Shown here piece after piece: positions 22,372 to 34,299 of a DNA stretch of 64,000 nt; the stretch's first letter is position 1, and the number at the start of each line of letters is the position of its first letter. Below the pieces are notes generated by a model that searched no databases, had not been told where the DNA came from, and saw only the letters and a list, made by a program, of their open reading frames with translations. Origin of the DNA: Euphrasia confusa (taxonomy: Eukaryota; Streptophyta; Magnoliopsida; Lamiales; Orobanchaceae); contig OX940968.1 in assembly GCA_954870475.1 (NCBI GenBank), positions 17,145,312 to 17,209,311 of the forward strand, in the 5' to 3' direction. The position numbers and the translations under genes were made by a program.

Positions 22372-24408
22372 GTTTGGTTTCGTGTTCATGTATGTGTTCA
22401 ATTATCGTTCTACCTTGCAGGGATTCCGACTATCATGGTTTAATTATTTGTTAATTAATTATCATGATTATTCGTTTATTAAACTCTCGGACATGTCGAG
22501 ATTCGTTTTGTGTGGATGAATGCTTGTAATAGTAAAAATTAGGGGGTTGACCGAATTTAGGATTTATTATTATTGTTCTATGTTTTCCGGAAATTGTATA
22601 GGGTCGATTTCATGTATAGAATCGATACCGGAATTGTAATTTAATTTTGTAAATTAATTTTACGTTGGATCGATGCCGAGACGACCGCCGGAGAACGCGT
22701 GTGACGAAGAAGACGAAGAGGACGAAGAACTGGGGATCGATCAACCCCATGATCGATCTCGAGCGATCGACCGCGAGGAGGGGGCCGATCGCCCACGGCT
22801 GGGGCTGCCGCCGATCACGGTGGCGGCTGGCCGGCTGGACTGGGCGGCGACGCTCCTCCGGTGGTGGTGGTCTATCGGGTGGGGGTGGCGTGGGGTCTCC
22901 CAACCCATGCTACTCCTACCAAGATTCACTTTCCTAATTGATTCGGTTTTCCTATTTTGAGTATTCCTAAGTTTGGGAACTCTCATGGAATAAGAAAAGA
23001 ATTAATTGGAATTAATTTATTTCCTTATTCTATTACGGAAGTCTTCTAGAATATTCAAGTTTTACTTGGATAAGATTCTAGAGATTTAATGGAATTAGAA
23101 AGGTAAATAATTAATTTGGAAAGTAGAAGAGTCCTAATTTATTTTATTTCCTTATTCTATTATAGAAGTCTTCTAGAATATTCCAAGTCTTACTTGGATA
23201 GGATTCTAGAGATTTAATAGAATTAGAAAGGAAAATAAATAAATAATATATTAATAATATTTAATTTTATTTTTGATTTATTCGATTGACTTAATTTTCG
23301 AATTGAGTATCTTTTGGATTTATTAAAAATAAATAGATTTAAATATTGGAATTAATATTCTCGTCACATGGAGCATTCAAGAACGAAGACTGAAGACTAG
23401 AAGATGCGTACGGAGATGGAATAAAGCCATGATAGTCGAAAAATAATTTTCTAGCATTATTTTGACTATGTGATACTATGTGCTTTATTACTTGTATGCA
23501 TGCTATATGTGTTTACTTTATGCACTTGATAGCGTATCCCTTATTGTAAAAAGCTAAGTGGGAGAGGGAATGGAAACATTTCCATGGTCTCCATTACTGT
23601 TCTCTTGGTGACTCTTATGGACTTTCGAAGTTCGTATAGACGAGTCATTGGAGGAGAATTCTTGTAATTCCTTTTACAAGAAACGTTGATTAAGTTTATC
23701 AAACAATGCCTAATTTGTCTTTCTGAAGCTGACTTCAAGTCGACTCATTCTCACCCCAGGGAGTGGAATGGAGCCAAAGCCACTTGGTCATGTGGATGAC
23801 ACAAATTAGAGACCTTCGTACCATTTCTTGAAATGGATCGATTGTCTGCTCGGCTCCCTCATCTAATGAGAGATCGGGTTGTTCGCATGGTGAATCACTA
23901 GTTAGAAACTTCGAGTTTCACTTATGATTCTCCGCGTCTTGATTTAAAAAAATCGAATGGATCTTGTAATTGGGAGTCAATTATAAAAGTCTCTTGGTGT
24001 AGTAAACGTCCACACCACGTGGCTTGCTATACTAACGGATTTTGGATTAATTGATGTAGACAGTTATAAGGAATTGTGAAGAGTTGTGAAATTGTCGTAA
24101 ACGTCCACACCACGTGGCTTGCGGTGATGTAGCAATTCCAAACGATTTACTTTAGTACTGAGTAATGGTTTACACTTAGATACGCGTTATAGTATCCTTC
24201 CCCACGAAGTTACGCTATAATCGATGTATGACCAAAGAAAATCTAATTGCTAAATCATTTGGGTAGGTAAACGTCCACACCACGTGGCTTGCCATACTTG
24301 ATGGGATTTTAGATGTGATTAGTAATTTAATGATATTATTAGAGGGAGATAATATCGGCATTAAATTGATTGTTTGTTTATATGTGCTTATAGGTTTAGA
24401 GAATAGCT
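22372..24408 (+). other. Element C leader between primer site and gag
   Basis: About 2 kb. It has a GC-rich patch (22663-22912) with an early ATG frame (MPRRPPEN..., 22673), AT-rich sequence with two similar ~120-bp blocks (around 23010-23090 and 23135-23215), a PPT-like AAGTGGGAGAGGG (23556-23568), and three 26-bp G-box motifs at 24002-24027, 24097-24122 and 24267-24292. The small ORF seen here in the sister elements is broken by a one-base deletion. Confidence 0.85.
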
Positions 24409-24925
24409 ATGAATCCACTTTCTGTGATACTCAAGGAGAATAAACTCACTGGTCCCAATTACATTGATTGGAAGAGAAATTTGGACATTGTCCTGACTGC
24501 AGAGGAGTACAAGTTTGTACTCTATGAGCAATGCTCTGCTGAACCCACGGCTGCCTCAACTGATGAGGAAAGAGCAGCATATAGGAAGTGGACAAAGGCT
24601 GATGAAATGGCTAGGTGCTATATTTTGGCTTCTATGTCAAATGTACTCCAAACCCAACATGAGTCGATGGACACTGCCGAGGATATGTTGTTCAACCTCA
24701 AGGAGATGTTTGGGCATCAAGACCGTGCGGCTAGGAAAGAAGCCATGAGAGTCCTCATGTCGACTACTCAGTTTGAAGGAAATTCCGCCGGGGAGCACGT
24801 TCTTAAGATGATGAGTTTGTTGAATGAATTGGAGGTCCTAGGAGCTCAAATTGATGGTGAGACGCAAGTCGACATCATACTCCAGTCTCTGACCCCTAGT
24901 TTTGAGCAGTTCCGTATGAGTTATA
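24409..24925 (+). pseudogene. Element C gag, 5' part (interrupted by element D)
   Basis: Copia gag polyprotein N-terminal two thirds: opens MNPLSVILKENKLTGPNYID at 24409, with the NYIDWKRNLDI and YILASMSNVLQ family blocks and the HVLKMMSLLNELE and QVDIILQSL segments. The frame is open for 172 codons up to the D insertion (TSD TTATA at 24921-24925) and continues at 33998. Apart from the insertion no lesion is seen. Confidence 0.9.
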
Positions 24926-26845
24926 TGTTGGAGTTGTGTACTTAATGTCTAGATTTAAGTACCGGTAAACTCCCGGTCATGGCATTTAACCTATTTAATT
25001 AATGAACAATTATTTGCAATTAATTATTATTGATTAAATATGCAAAATATAGTCCTGGATTTTATACGTTGTAGTTAGTATGGTGGGGCATGGGCACACA
25101 GAAGATCATACTATCGGTTACTCGTATTTAATCGAACAGTTGCTCACGACCTAGGTGGACACGGACCAATCCATCGGTATAGTCGTTGTGTGAGAGAGAA
25201 AATAATTTATCTTAATTATTTTATCACACTTGTACACTTGGTGTATTGGGCGGATCAGCTTGAGATTTATTGATTAGGATTGCCTTGGATAATCAATTTA
25301 AATCTCAGAGTATTTTATTCTTAATCCCCGATATTATTGCGGGTGTGTATATTTAATACTAGAGGCTTTGATTTTCCAAAGGAATTAACCGATTTAATTA
25401 TTGGGTTAATTACCGGTAAAGTTGGGTCGCTATATTTTATATATGACATGCCGTGAATACTTGACGGGAAAGTGTATCCCGGAAGGGTTGATAATATCCC
25501 CAAGATGAGTTCATAAGGAATTATTGTGTAAACCTCATGAGTGGATTCGTTCCGCACAATAATAAAGGTTGAACGGTACTAGTCTCGGATACAAGATATG
25601 AATATTATTTATTGAGCAATAAATAAATTTATTCATGGATATTTAAATCTTAAATACACGGAATAAATAATACTAAGATGGAGAAATATTATTTGATATA
25701 ATATGGAATAATATTGGGAGTGCAATTTTATTTATATAGTGGAAAATAAATAAAATTAATATTGATAAGAATTAATGGATTTGGGTTGGACCCAATTTAA
25801 TTTTCAATATTGAAGCCCAATATTTATTCTCCTTATGATCCCCTGCGTAGCCTATATAAGCACTACATGGTCTTCACTTTTCATAACTTGAGAGAATTAA
25901 TTGACCTACGGAATTCATAAAGTCTTGAGAGTGAGGAGGATCCATAGAGTTCGATAGATCGTCGCCCACACGACGTTCGAACGGAGTGCTAGGAATACGC
26001 GGGAAGATCACAAGGTCGTCAACCGATTTCGTTTCTCCGTACAACGAATCGAAGGTATAATCGAGAAACCCCCTTCTTTGATTATTTGTGCGTTGAATAA
26101 TTGTGATATATACATGAACGCACGATCCGGGAAAACGACGAACCTCGGGGACGGGGATTCGAGATCCCCGGCGAGGATCGAACGCGGCGGTCGAACCCTA
26201 GGGTTCGGACCGCCGGACGCGCGACAAGGGACGAGCCCCGGCTGGACGCCGGGGCATGGAATCGACTTCGGTCGATCCCCGGGTTGCCACGGGCTGGTGC
26301 CGTGGCGGACCCCAGCCCCCTCGTCGGAGGCGCGCGGCGGCGGCGCACGGGAAAAGCCCTCGGCTGGAGCCGAGGGCGTGCGATCGATCCTCGGATCGAT
26401 CGCGGGTAAGCTGCGGGGTCACCCGCAGCGACCCCGTACGTGCTGCGGGTTCGCCCGTAGCGGATGCGTGCGGGGGCTACGCCCCGCTGGGCAGCGAGTC
26501 ATGGACTCGCTGCGGGGCTGCTACGGGCAGCCCCGGGGATCGCGCGAGCGATCCCAGCGATCGTCGAGGACGATCGCGAGCCCCTCGCGGGGGCTCGGCT
26601 GGGTGCACGCGGTCTTCGGACCTCGCTGGGCATTCGGTCGGGCCCCGGCTCGTGAGGTGGTTCGCGTTCGTGGATCCGGCTCGCGGGAGAAAATCGGCTG
26701 GGGGCGGGCTGCGTGTCTTCGGGCGCGTAGTCTCCAAAGGTCGGACTCCTGCGGATGAGTCGGGATTCAGTCTTCGGTAATCGAGGGTTTTGATCGGGTT
26801 ATCGGTTCCGCAATTTTTGATAGCCCGGGACATCGAATCCCAGCA
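24926..26845 (+). repeat. Element D 5' LTR
   Basis: TATATAA promoter box at 25853-25859 in a CCTATATAAGCACTAC context. The hairpin array at about 26160-26620 is longer than in C and has extra stems. Confidence 0.94.
26170..26620 (+). other. Hairpin array in element D 5' LTR (R/U5)
   Basis: Stems include 26235-26255 (GCCCCGGC/GCCGGGGC, loop TGGAC), 26286-26306 (GCCACGG/CCGTGGC, loop GCTGGTG), 26356-26377 (GCCCTCGGCT/AGCCGAGGGC), 26410-26429 (GCTGCGGG/CCCGCAGC), 26442-26461 (loop TTCG, one mismatch here, perfect in the 3' LTR at 33589-33608), 26491-26513 (GCAGCGAGTC/GACTCGCTGC) and 26536-26555 (GGGATCGC/GCGATCCC, loop GCGA, a GNRA tetraloop). Confidence 0.85.
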
Positions 26846-28949
26846 ATTGGTATCAGAGCGTTTGGTTTCGTGTTCATGTACATATTCGATTATCGTTCTA
26901 CCTTGCAGGATTTCCGGCTATCATGGTTGGATTTAATTAATTGTTTTTAATTAATTATCATGATTATTAAACTCTCGGACATGTCGAGATTCGTTTTGTG
27001 TGGTTGAATGTTTGTAATAGTAAAAATTCGGGGGTTGACCGAATTTAGGATTTATTATTACGCACTTTATTTTCCGGAAAATGTATAGGGTCGATTTCAT
27101 GTATAGAATCGATACCGGAATTGTAATTTAAATTTTGTAATTTTTATTACGTTGGTTCGATGATGAGACGATCGCCGGAAGACGAAGACGTGTGACGAAG
27201 ACGAAGAGGACGTAAAATCCGGGGAATCGATCATCCCCATGATCGATCCCCATGAGGATCGATCGACCCCATCGAAGGGGCTGCCCGCTAGGGCTTCCGG
27301 CCACGCCGGCCACCGGTGGTGGTGGCGCGTGGGCTGGGGGCGGCGGCGGTGGTGGTCCCGGGCGGTGGAGGTCGACGGTGGGGATGGCGTGGGATCTCCC
27401 AATCTCATGCTATTCCTACCAAGATCTACTTTCCCAATTAATTCGGGTTTCCTATTTGAGTACTTTCCTTTTAGGAAAAATACTCATGGATTAGGAAAAG
27501 AATTAATTTAAATTAATTTTATTTCTATTGATTTATTTCCTTCATGGAATTAATCATAGATTAGAAATTTAATTAATTTAGTACTAAAATTTATTTTTCC
27601 TATTTGATTATTCCTACTCATGGGAATATTCATGGATTAGGAATAAAAATAAATTTGGAAAGTAGTGAATCCTAATTTATTTTATTTCCTTGTTCTATTA
27701 TAGATGTCTTCTAGAATATTCCAAATTTTATTTGGATAGATTATTCTAAAGATTTAATAAGAACTAGATAGGAAAATAAATAAATAAAAATATTAATAAT
27801 ATTTAATTTTATTTTTGATATATTCAATTGACTTAATTTTCGAATTAAGTAACTTTTGGATTAATTGAAAATAAATAGATTTAAATATTGGAAATTAATA
27901 TTCTCGTCACATGGAGCATTCAAGAAACGAAGACTGAAGACTAGAGGATGCATATGAAGATAAAGCCATGATAGTCGGGGAAAATAATTCTCTAGCATTA
28001 TTTTGACTATGTGTTATGTGCTTTATTGCTTTCATGCATGCTATATGTGTTTATTTTTATGCACTAGATAGCGTATCCCTTTATCGTAAAAAGCTAAGTG
28101 GGAGAGGGGATGGAAACATTCCCATGGTCTCCATCACTGTTCTCTTGGTAACTTTTATGGACTTTCGAAGTTCATATAGACAAGTCATTGGAGGAGAATT
28201 CTTGTAATTCCTCTTACAAGAAACATTGATCGAGTTTATCAAACAATGCCTAATTTGTCTTTCTAAAACTGACTTCAAGTCGACTCATTCTCACCCCGGG
28301 GAGTGGAATGGAGCCAGAGCCACTTGGTCATGTGGATGACACAAATTGGAGACTTTCGTGCCATTCTTTGATAGGTGGGTCGTTTGTCTGCTCGGCTCCC
28401 TCATTTATGAGAGATAGGGTCGCTCGCATGGTGAATCACTGGTTAAAAACTTCGAGTTTCACTTATGATTCTCCGAGTCTTGATTTACGAAATCGAATGG
28501 TTCTTTTAATTGGGAGTCAATTATAAAGATCTCTTGGTGTAGTAAACGTCCACACCACGTGGCTTGCTATACCGACGGATTTTGGATTAGTTGATGTAGA
28601 CAGTTATAAGTGATTGTGAAGAGTTGTGAAATTGTCGTAAACGTCCACACCACGTGGCTTGCGGTGACGTAGCAATTCCAAGCGATTTACTTTAGTGCTG
28701 AGTGATGGTTTACACTTAGATACGCGTCATAGTATTCTTCCCCACGAAGTTACGCTATGATTGATGTATGACCGAAGAAAAACTAATTGCTAAATCATTT
28801 GGGTGGGTAAACGTCCACACCACGTGGCTTGCCTTACCTGATGGGATTTTAGACGCAATTAGTAATTTAATGATATTATTTGAGGGAGATAATATCGGAT
28901 ATTAAATTGATTGTTTGTTTACATGTGCTTATAGGTTTAGAGAATAGCT
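26846..28949 (+). other. Element D leader between 5' LTR and gag
   Basis: Primer site at 26848-26859, GC-rich patch at 27150-27420, AT-rich middle, PPT-like AAGTGGGAGAGGGGA at 28096-28110 inside a small sense ORF (28016-28207, ends GGEFL), and 26-bp G-box motifs at 28542-28567, 28637-28662 and 28807-28832. Confidence 0.85.
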
Positions 28950-29768
28950 ATGAATCCACTTTCTGTGATACTCAAGGAACATAAACTCACTGGTCCCAAT
29001 TACATTGATTGGAAAAGAAATTTGGACATTGTCCTGACTGCTGAAGAGTACAAGTTTGTACTCTCTGATAAATGCCCTGCTGAGCCCACGGCTGCCTCAA
29101 CTGATGAGGAAAAGGCAACATATCGGAAGTGGAAAAAGGCTGATGAAATGGCTAGGTGCTATATTTTGGCTTCCATGTCAAATGTACTCCAAACCCAACA
29201 TGAGCCGATGGACACTGCCCGGGATATGATGACTAACCTCAAGGAGATGTTTGGGGAGCAGGATCGTGCGGCAAGGCAAGAAGCCATGAGAGTCCTTATG
29301 TCGACTACTCAGTCTGAAGGAACGCCCGTTGGGGAGCACGTTCTTAAGATGATGAGTTTGTTGAATGAACTTGAGGTCCTAGGAGCTTCCATTGATGATG
29401 AGACGCAAGTCGACATCATACTCCAGTCTCTGACCCCTAAGTTTGAGCAGTTTCGTATGAGCTATAATATGGGTAAACTATCTTATACTCTTGCGCAACT
29501 CCTGACTGAACTGAAGGCGGCAGAGGGGATCTACAAGAAGGGCAAGTCTCAAGCGCTTGTAACTACCAGGCCCAAAAGCTTGAAAGCTATTGGAGGTAGG
29601 GGCAAGAAAAGGAAGCAATCCATGAAACCCAGTGGTGCCAAGAGGAATGGACCACAAGTGGGGGCTAGTAAGCCAAAGGGCTTGTGCTTCCGGTGCAAGA
29701 AGTCTGGACACTGGAAGTCTGAATGTCCTCTCAGAGGTACGAATTTTTCTTTAGTCGTAAAAACATAG
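28950..29768 (+). CDS. Element D Copia-type gag (capsid/nucleocapsid), complete
   Basis: The 272-residue frame would form the virus-like particle and bind element RNA. It starts at ATG 28950 (MNPLSVILKEHKLTGPNYID) just after the leader. The N-terminal two thirds is the retrotransposon gag domain of the UBN2 type (NYIDWKRNLDI, YILASMSNVLQTQHE, QDRAARQEAMRVLM, HVLKMMSLLNEL, YTLAQLLTEL). A basic linker (RGKKRKQ..) leads to a complete CCHC zinc knuckle CFRCKKSGHWKSECP near residues 245-259, then GTNFSLVVKT and a stop where autonomous elements continue into protease. No lesion is seen, so it is the only copy here that could still supply Gag. Confidence 0.93.
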   Translation: MNPLSVILKEHKLTGPNYIDWKRNLDIVLTAEEYKFVLSDKCPAEPTAASTDEEKATYRKWKKADEMARCYILASMSNVLQTQHEPMDTARDMMTNLKEMFGEQDRAARQEAMRVLMSTTQSEGTPVGEHVLKMMSLLNELEVLGASIDDETQVDIILQSLTPKFEQFRMSYNMGKLSYTLAQLLTELKAAEGIYKKGKSQALVTTRPKSLKAIGGRGKKRKQSMKPSGAKRNGPQVGASKPKGLCFRCKKSGHWKSECPLRGTNFSLVVKT

Positions 29769-32072
29769 TCAGCGGTATTATCTACCAGAATTCTGGTGTG
29801 TAGATATGGAACCACTGACGGTATGTGCATTTCTTTAAATGCAGGGGTTCCAGAAAACCCGGCGACTTAGAGAAGAAGAATTCGAGTCTACATGGGCGAA
29901 GCTGTTGGGGTAGCAGCGGTTGCAGTGGAAGACATTTATCTGTTTTAAGTTTTCATTTCAGTTATTGCTTATGTACCCCTTTATTTTGAAAAAGAACTTC
30001 GTTCTGGTTTTCTTTATTAATGGATATTTTATTTCTTTAATCATTTGATGGTTTGGATAAGAAATAATGGTGATATCTATTATGGTACATTAGATAGCAA
30101 TATGTGAATGATGAATCCTTAGTCTACCACGATGCAACAAACCGTAGTGTATAACTTGTTTTACTTATTAGATGTATTTCTCTTATTAATCATTATACTT
30201 GTGAATTCTTGTACTTGGTAGTATCTATTCAAAAGGGATTCAAAAGGTCGAAATTGATTTGATCAATTATAGTTGGAGGAATGGACCTCCCGACCTAAGA
30301 ATCGATCTTGATAGATGATACAACTAAGTTAACCTTTCTGGATAAAGGATGGAATTCGGACAAGTATAGAAAATGATTGATGATTAATGCGGTATGTGTA
30401 ATTAGAGAAGGTACGAGTCATTCTTCCAAGAATACTCGAAGATGGATTAGACTACTTGTTGTGCCATAAAAGCGGAGTGTTTTCAACACAAAGGCATTAT
30501 GGGGAACCTTCAAAGTATATCCATTGGAAGCCTGCGACTTGTTCGCGGAGGCTATCACCTGTCTAAATAACACATAGCATAAATCAAAGATTGAGATTAA
30601 GTCTCAAGCGACTACACCATACACTGGAGTGTAGACATGGTGTGTCAGAAATAAGAGATAAGATTCTAATAGTAAAAGGGACAAGTTTGTTCGGAACTAC
30701 CTATGTTCTATGGATATTTCTGGATACAACGGCACATTCAATGTGGTTGTAGAATATCCTGGAAGAACAAGTAATTGTATGTTCAATAGTACTACGAACC
30801 AGATGGGTTTCCTCACCCGGTTCTTAGAGGAAGACTATTAGATGAACTACAATGCCCTAACTGACATAGTACTTTAAAATGAGGAAAGGAAAGACTGAGA
30901 ACCAGCCTAACCGAGTAGCGGTACACCACTAACTGCACCTAATGTTATTACTGTTATACACCGGAACGCCATTGCAGTGGGAGGTTGTTAAGCAACCACA
31001 GATGTTCATAAGACTGGAGGAGTTTTGAACTCTGGATCCAGTATACATGAAATCGATCCCTAGTTCTGCATAGGAGAGGTGTGTTAGAGACGTAATGGAA
31101 ACAAGGGTGGTGTTTCTCGGGATTTTGTGTGGATAACACTTCATCATTGGCAACAATGTAAAAGTGTTGTCAGACATGAAATAGAGGTTGTCTAAATAAA
31201 TCGAGATATAAGATTAAGATGAAGTTGGATCATGTTCTTAGAAATCTTTCGATCTCTAGATAAGAACATTTGTACTTTTCTTTAGATATCTTATACGATT
31301 ATGGTTTGTTTTAAACATGCACAATTCTGAGAAAGGTTATTGCCTTTCGGGAACAGAATACATCTATCTAAAGGTATGTGTTTCGAACACATGAGGGAGA
31401 TAGATATAAACAAAGCAGTTATCTACACTTCTAGTGTAAAGAGCTTTGTAGATGCGGTGTTATAAAACAAGAACCTGATATCAACTATGCGGTTAGCGTA
31501 GTGGGAGGATATCAAAGTAATCTGGATAAGAGATATTCGAATGCTGTAAAAGTACTTGGAAGCACTGAATTACCGGCAAAGCGAAATCCTCTTAGATTAC
31601 AGTTTCTCAGATCAAAAATCGGAGAAAGACCAGTGTAAGTCGATATCAGGCTATGTGTTTACTTTTAGAAGAGGTGGAACCTAAGGATGAAAGAGTGATA
31701 AGCGTTATGCTTCTCGGACTCTATCATAAACCGAATAGCAGCCTCAGAGGCAGCGGAAGTTTTGGTTAGGTTCCGGAATGACCTCTGAACTTGGATATGA
31801 TTCTTGGTTCACCAAAAGGCTATGTACATAGCGGTGCATGGAGAACCGGAAGAAGTCATAAGTTCGAAAAGTGATGATAACACATAGAGCCAGTACCACC
31901 TGATACGAGTCATCGTCAGAGGGACGACGCTGTAGTCACCAAGATAACTTCAGATCGGCAACCTAGATTGCTCATTCACATAATACTTCTGGAAAGTATA
32001 ACTTAAGCACGTGATGAGTATGGGAGTCGGGAGTTTGGAGGAAATGACTAGACCTTAGTACAAGTGGGAGAT
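29769..32072 (+). pseudogene. Element D decayed pol (protease, integrase, RNase H remnants)
   Basis: Recognisable in shifting frames: a protease-region trace after gag (VYMGEAVGVAAVAVEDIYL, matching the segment after the active site of Copia protease), an integrase trace (LPMFYGYFWIQRHIQCG for LPLSFWGYALETA) near 30700, and near 31480 PDINYAVS..GGYQSN of RNase H with the ASEAA block behind it. Stops, frameshifts and large deletions separate them. The 3' end keeps the AAGTGGGAGAT polypurine tract. Confidence 0.8.
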
Positions 32073-33992
32073 TGTTGGAGTTGTGTACTTAATGTCTAGA
32101 TTTAAGTACCGGTAAACTCCCGGTCATGGCATTTAACCTATTTAATTAATGAACAATTATTTGCAATTAATTATTATTGATTAAATATGCAAAATATAGT
32201 CCTGGATTTTATACGTTGAAGTTAGTATGGTGGGGCATGGGCACACAGAAGATCATACTATCGGTTACTCGTATTTAATCGAACAGTTGCTCACGACCTA
32301 GGTGGACACGGACCAATCCATCGGTATAGTCGTTGTGTGAGAGAGAAAATAATTTATCTTAATTATTTTATCACACTTGTACACTTGGTGTATTGGGCGG
32401 ATCAGCTTGAGATTTATTGATTAGGATTGCCTTGGATAATCAATTTAAATCTCAGAGTATTTTATTCTTAATCCCCGATATTATTGCGGGTGTGTATATT
32501 TAATACTAGAGGCTTTGATTTTCCAAAGGAATTAACCGATTTAATTATTGGGTTAATTACCGGTAAAGTTGGGTCGCTATATTTTATATATGACATGCCG
32601 TGAATACTTGACGGGAAAGTGTATCCCGGAAGGGTTGATAATATCCCCGAGATGAGTTCATAAGGAATTATTGTGTAAACCTCATGAGTGGATTCGTTCC
32701 GCACAATAATAAAGGTTGAACGGTACTAGTCTCGGATACAAGATATGAATATTATTTATTGAGCAATAAATAAATTTATTCATGGATATTTAAATCTTAA
32801 ATACACGGAATAAATAATACTAAGATGGAGAAATATTATTTGATATAATATGGAATAATATTGGGAGTGCAATTTTATTTATATAGTGGAAAATAAATAA
32901 AATTAATATTGATAAGAATTAATGGATTTGGGTTGGACCCAATTTAATTTTCAATATTGAAGCCCAATATTTATTCTCCTTATGATCCCCTGCGTAACCT
33001 ATATAAGCACTACATGGTCTTCACTTTTCATAACTTGAGAGAATTAATTGACCTACGGAATTCATAAAGTCTTGAGAGTGAGGAGGATCCATAGAGTTCG
33101 ATAGATCGTCGCCCACACGACGTTCGAACGGAGTGCTAGGAATACGCGGGAAGATCACAAGGTCGTCAACCGATTTCGTTTCTCCGTACAACGAATCGAA
33201 GGTATAATCGAGAAACCCCCTTCTTTGATTATTTGTGCGTTGAATAATTGTGATATATACATGAACGCACGATCCGGGAAAACGACGAACCTCGGGGACG
33301 GGGATTCGAGATCCCCGGCGAGGATCGAACGCGGCGGTCGAACCCTAGGGTTCGGACCGCCGGACGCGCGACAAGGGACGAGCCCCGGCTGGACGCCGGG
33401 GCATGGAATCGACTTCGGTCGATCCCCGGGGTGCCACGGGCTGGTGCCGTGGCGGACCCCAGCCCCCTCGTCGGAGGCGCGCGGCGGCGGCGCACGGGAA
33501 AAGCCCTCGGCTGGAGCCGAGGGCGTGCGATCGATCCTCGGATCGATCGCGGGTAAGCTGCGGGGTCACCCGCAGCGACCCCGTACGTGCTGCGGGTTCG
33601 CCCGCAGCGGATGCGTGCGGGGGCTACGCCCCGCTGGGCAGCGAGTCATGTACTCGCTGCGGGGCTGCTACGGGCAGCCCCGGGGATCGCGCGAGCGATC
33701 CCAGCGATCGTCGAGGACGATCGCGAGCCCCTCGCGGGGGCTCGGCTGGGTGCACGCGGTCTTCGGACCTCGCTGGGCATTCGGTCGGGCCCCGGCTCGT
33801 GAGGTGGTTCGCGTTCGTGGATCCGGCTCGTGGGAGAAAATCGGCTGGGGGCGGGCTGCGTGTCTTCGGGCGCGTAGTCTCCAAAGGTCGGACTCCTGCG
33901 GATGAGTCGGGATTCAGTCTTCGGTAATCGAGGGTTTTGATCGGGTTATCGGTTCCGCAATTTTTGATAGCCCGGGACATCGAATCCCAGCA
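32073..33992 (+). repeat. Element D 3' LTR
   Basis: 1920 bp, same length as the 5' LTR. TATATAA near 33000. The hairpin array is repeated; the GCTGGTG hairpin is at 33433-33453 and the TTCG-loop hairpin (33589-33608) is perfect here. Confidence 0.94.
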
Positions 33993-33997
33993 TTATA

Positions 33998-34299
33998 ATA
34001 TGGGTAAACTATCCTATACTCTTGCGCAACTCCTGACTGAACTGAAGGCGGCAGAGGGGATCTACAAGAAGGGCAAGTCTCAAGCGCTTGTAGCTACCAA
34101 GTCCAAAGGCTTGAAAGCTGTTAGAGGTAGGGGCAAGAAAAGGAAGCAAGCTTGGAAACCCAGTGGTGCCAAGAGGAATGGACCACGAGTGGGGGCTAGC
34201 AAGCCAAGGGGCAAGTGCTTCCGATGCAATAAGTATGGACACTGGAAGTCTGAATGTCCTCTCAAAGGTACGAATTTTTCTTTAGTCGTAAAAACATAG
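33998..34299 (+). pseudogene. Element C gag, 3' part (after element D)
   Basis: Continues the C gag frame after the TTATA duplication: NMGKLSYTLAQLLTELKAAE, a basic linker (RGKKRKQAWKPSG), and a complete CCHC knuckle CFRCNKYGHWKSECP ending FSLVVKT and stop. With 24409-24925 it makes one gag gene split by D; it is nearly the same as the D gag. Confidence 0.9.

Larger units (their letters stand above)
24926..33992 (+). mobile_element. Element D: complete Copia-type non-autonomous element with intact gag
   Basis: 9067 bp, plus orientation, TSD TTATA (24921-24925, 33993-33997), inserted in gag of element C. LTRs of 1920 bp each (24926-26845, 32073-33992) differ at about eight sites by eye count. 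Primer site 26848-26859; polypurine tract 32062-32072. It has the only full-length uninterrupted gag in the window. The pol region (29769-32072) is dead, so it would need protease, integrase and reverse transcriptase from elsewhere. Confidence 0.96.

Noticed and set aside
22358..22372. tRNA gene at the TGGTATCAGAGC sites
   Set aside because: Only 12 bases complementary to the tRNA 3' end, placed right after an LTR: primer binding sites, not tRNA genes.
22665..22986. Three overlapping frames of 81-95 codons in the C leader
   Set aside because: The GC-rich patch opens several frames at once; only the first ATG phrase is even partly conserved in sister elements, so none is called as CDS.
26078..26833. 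Long overlapping frames on both strands in GC-rich LTR parts (for example 226 and 174 codons), also at 7597-8280, 14643-15326, 21778-22332, 33225-33980, 37970-38536, 46334-47011, 51813-52558, 58897-59642 and 62308-62961
   Set aside because: High GC and palindromes make stops rare in all frames. Translations are low-complexity R/G/P/S with no domain, and the hairpin structure explains the sequence.
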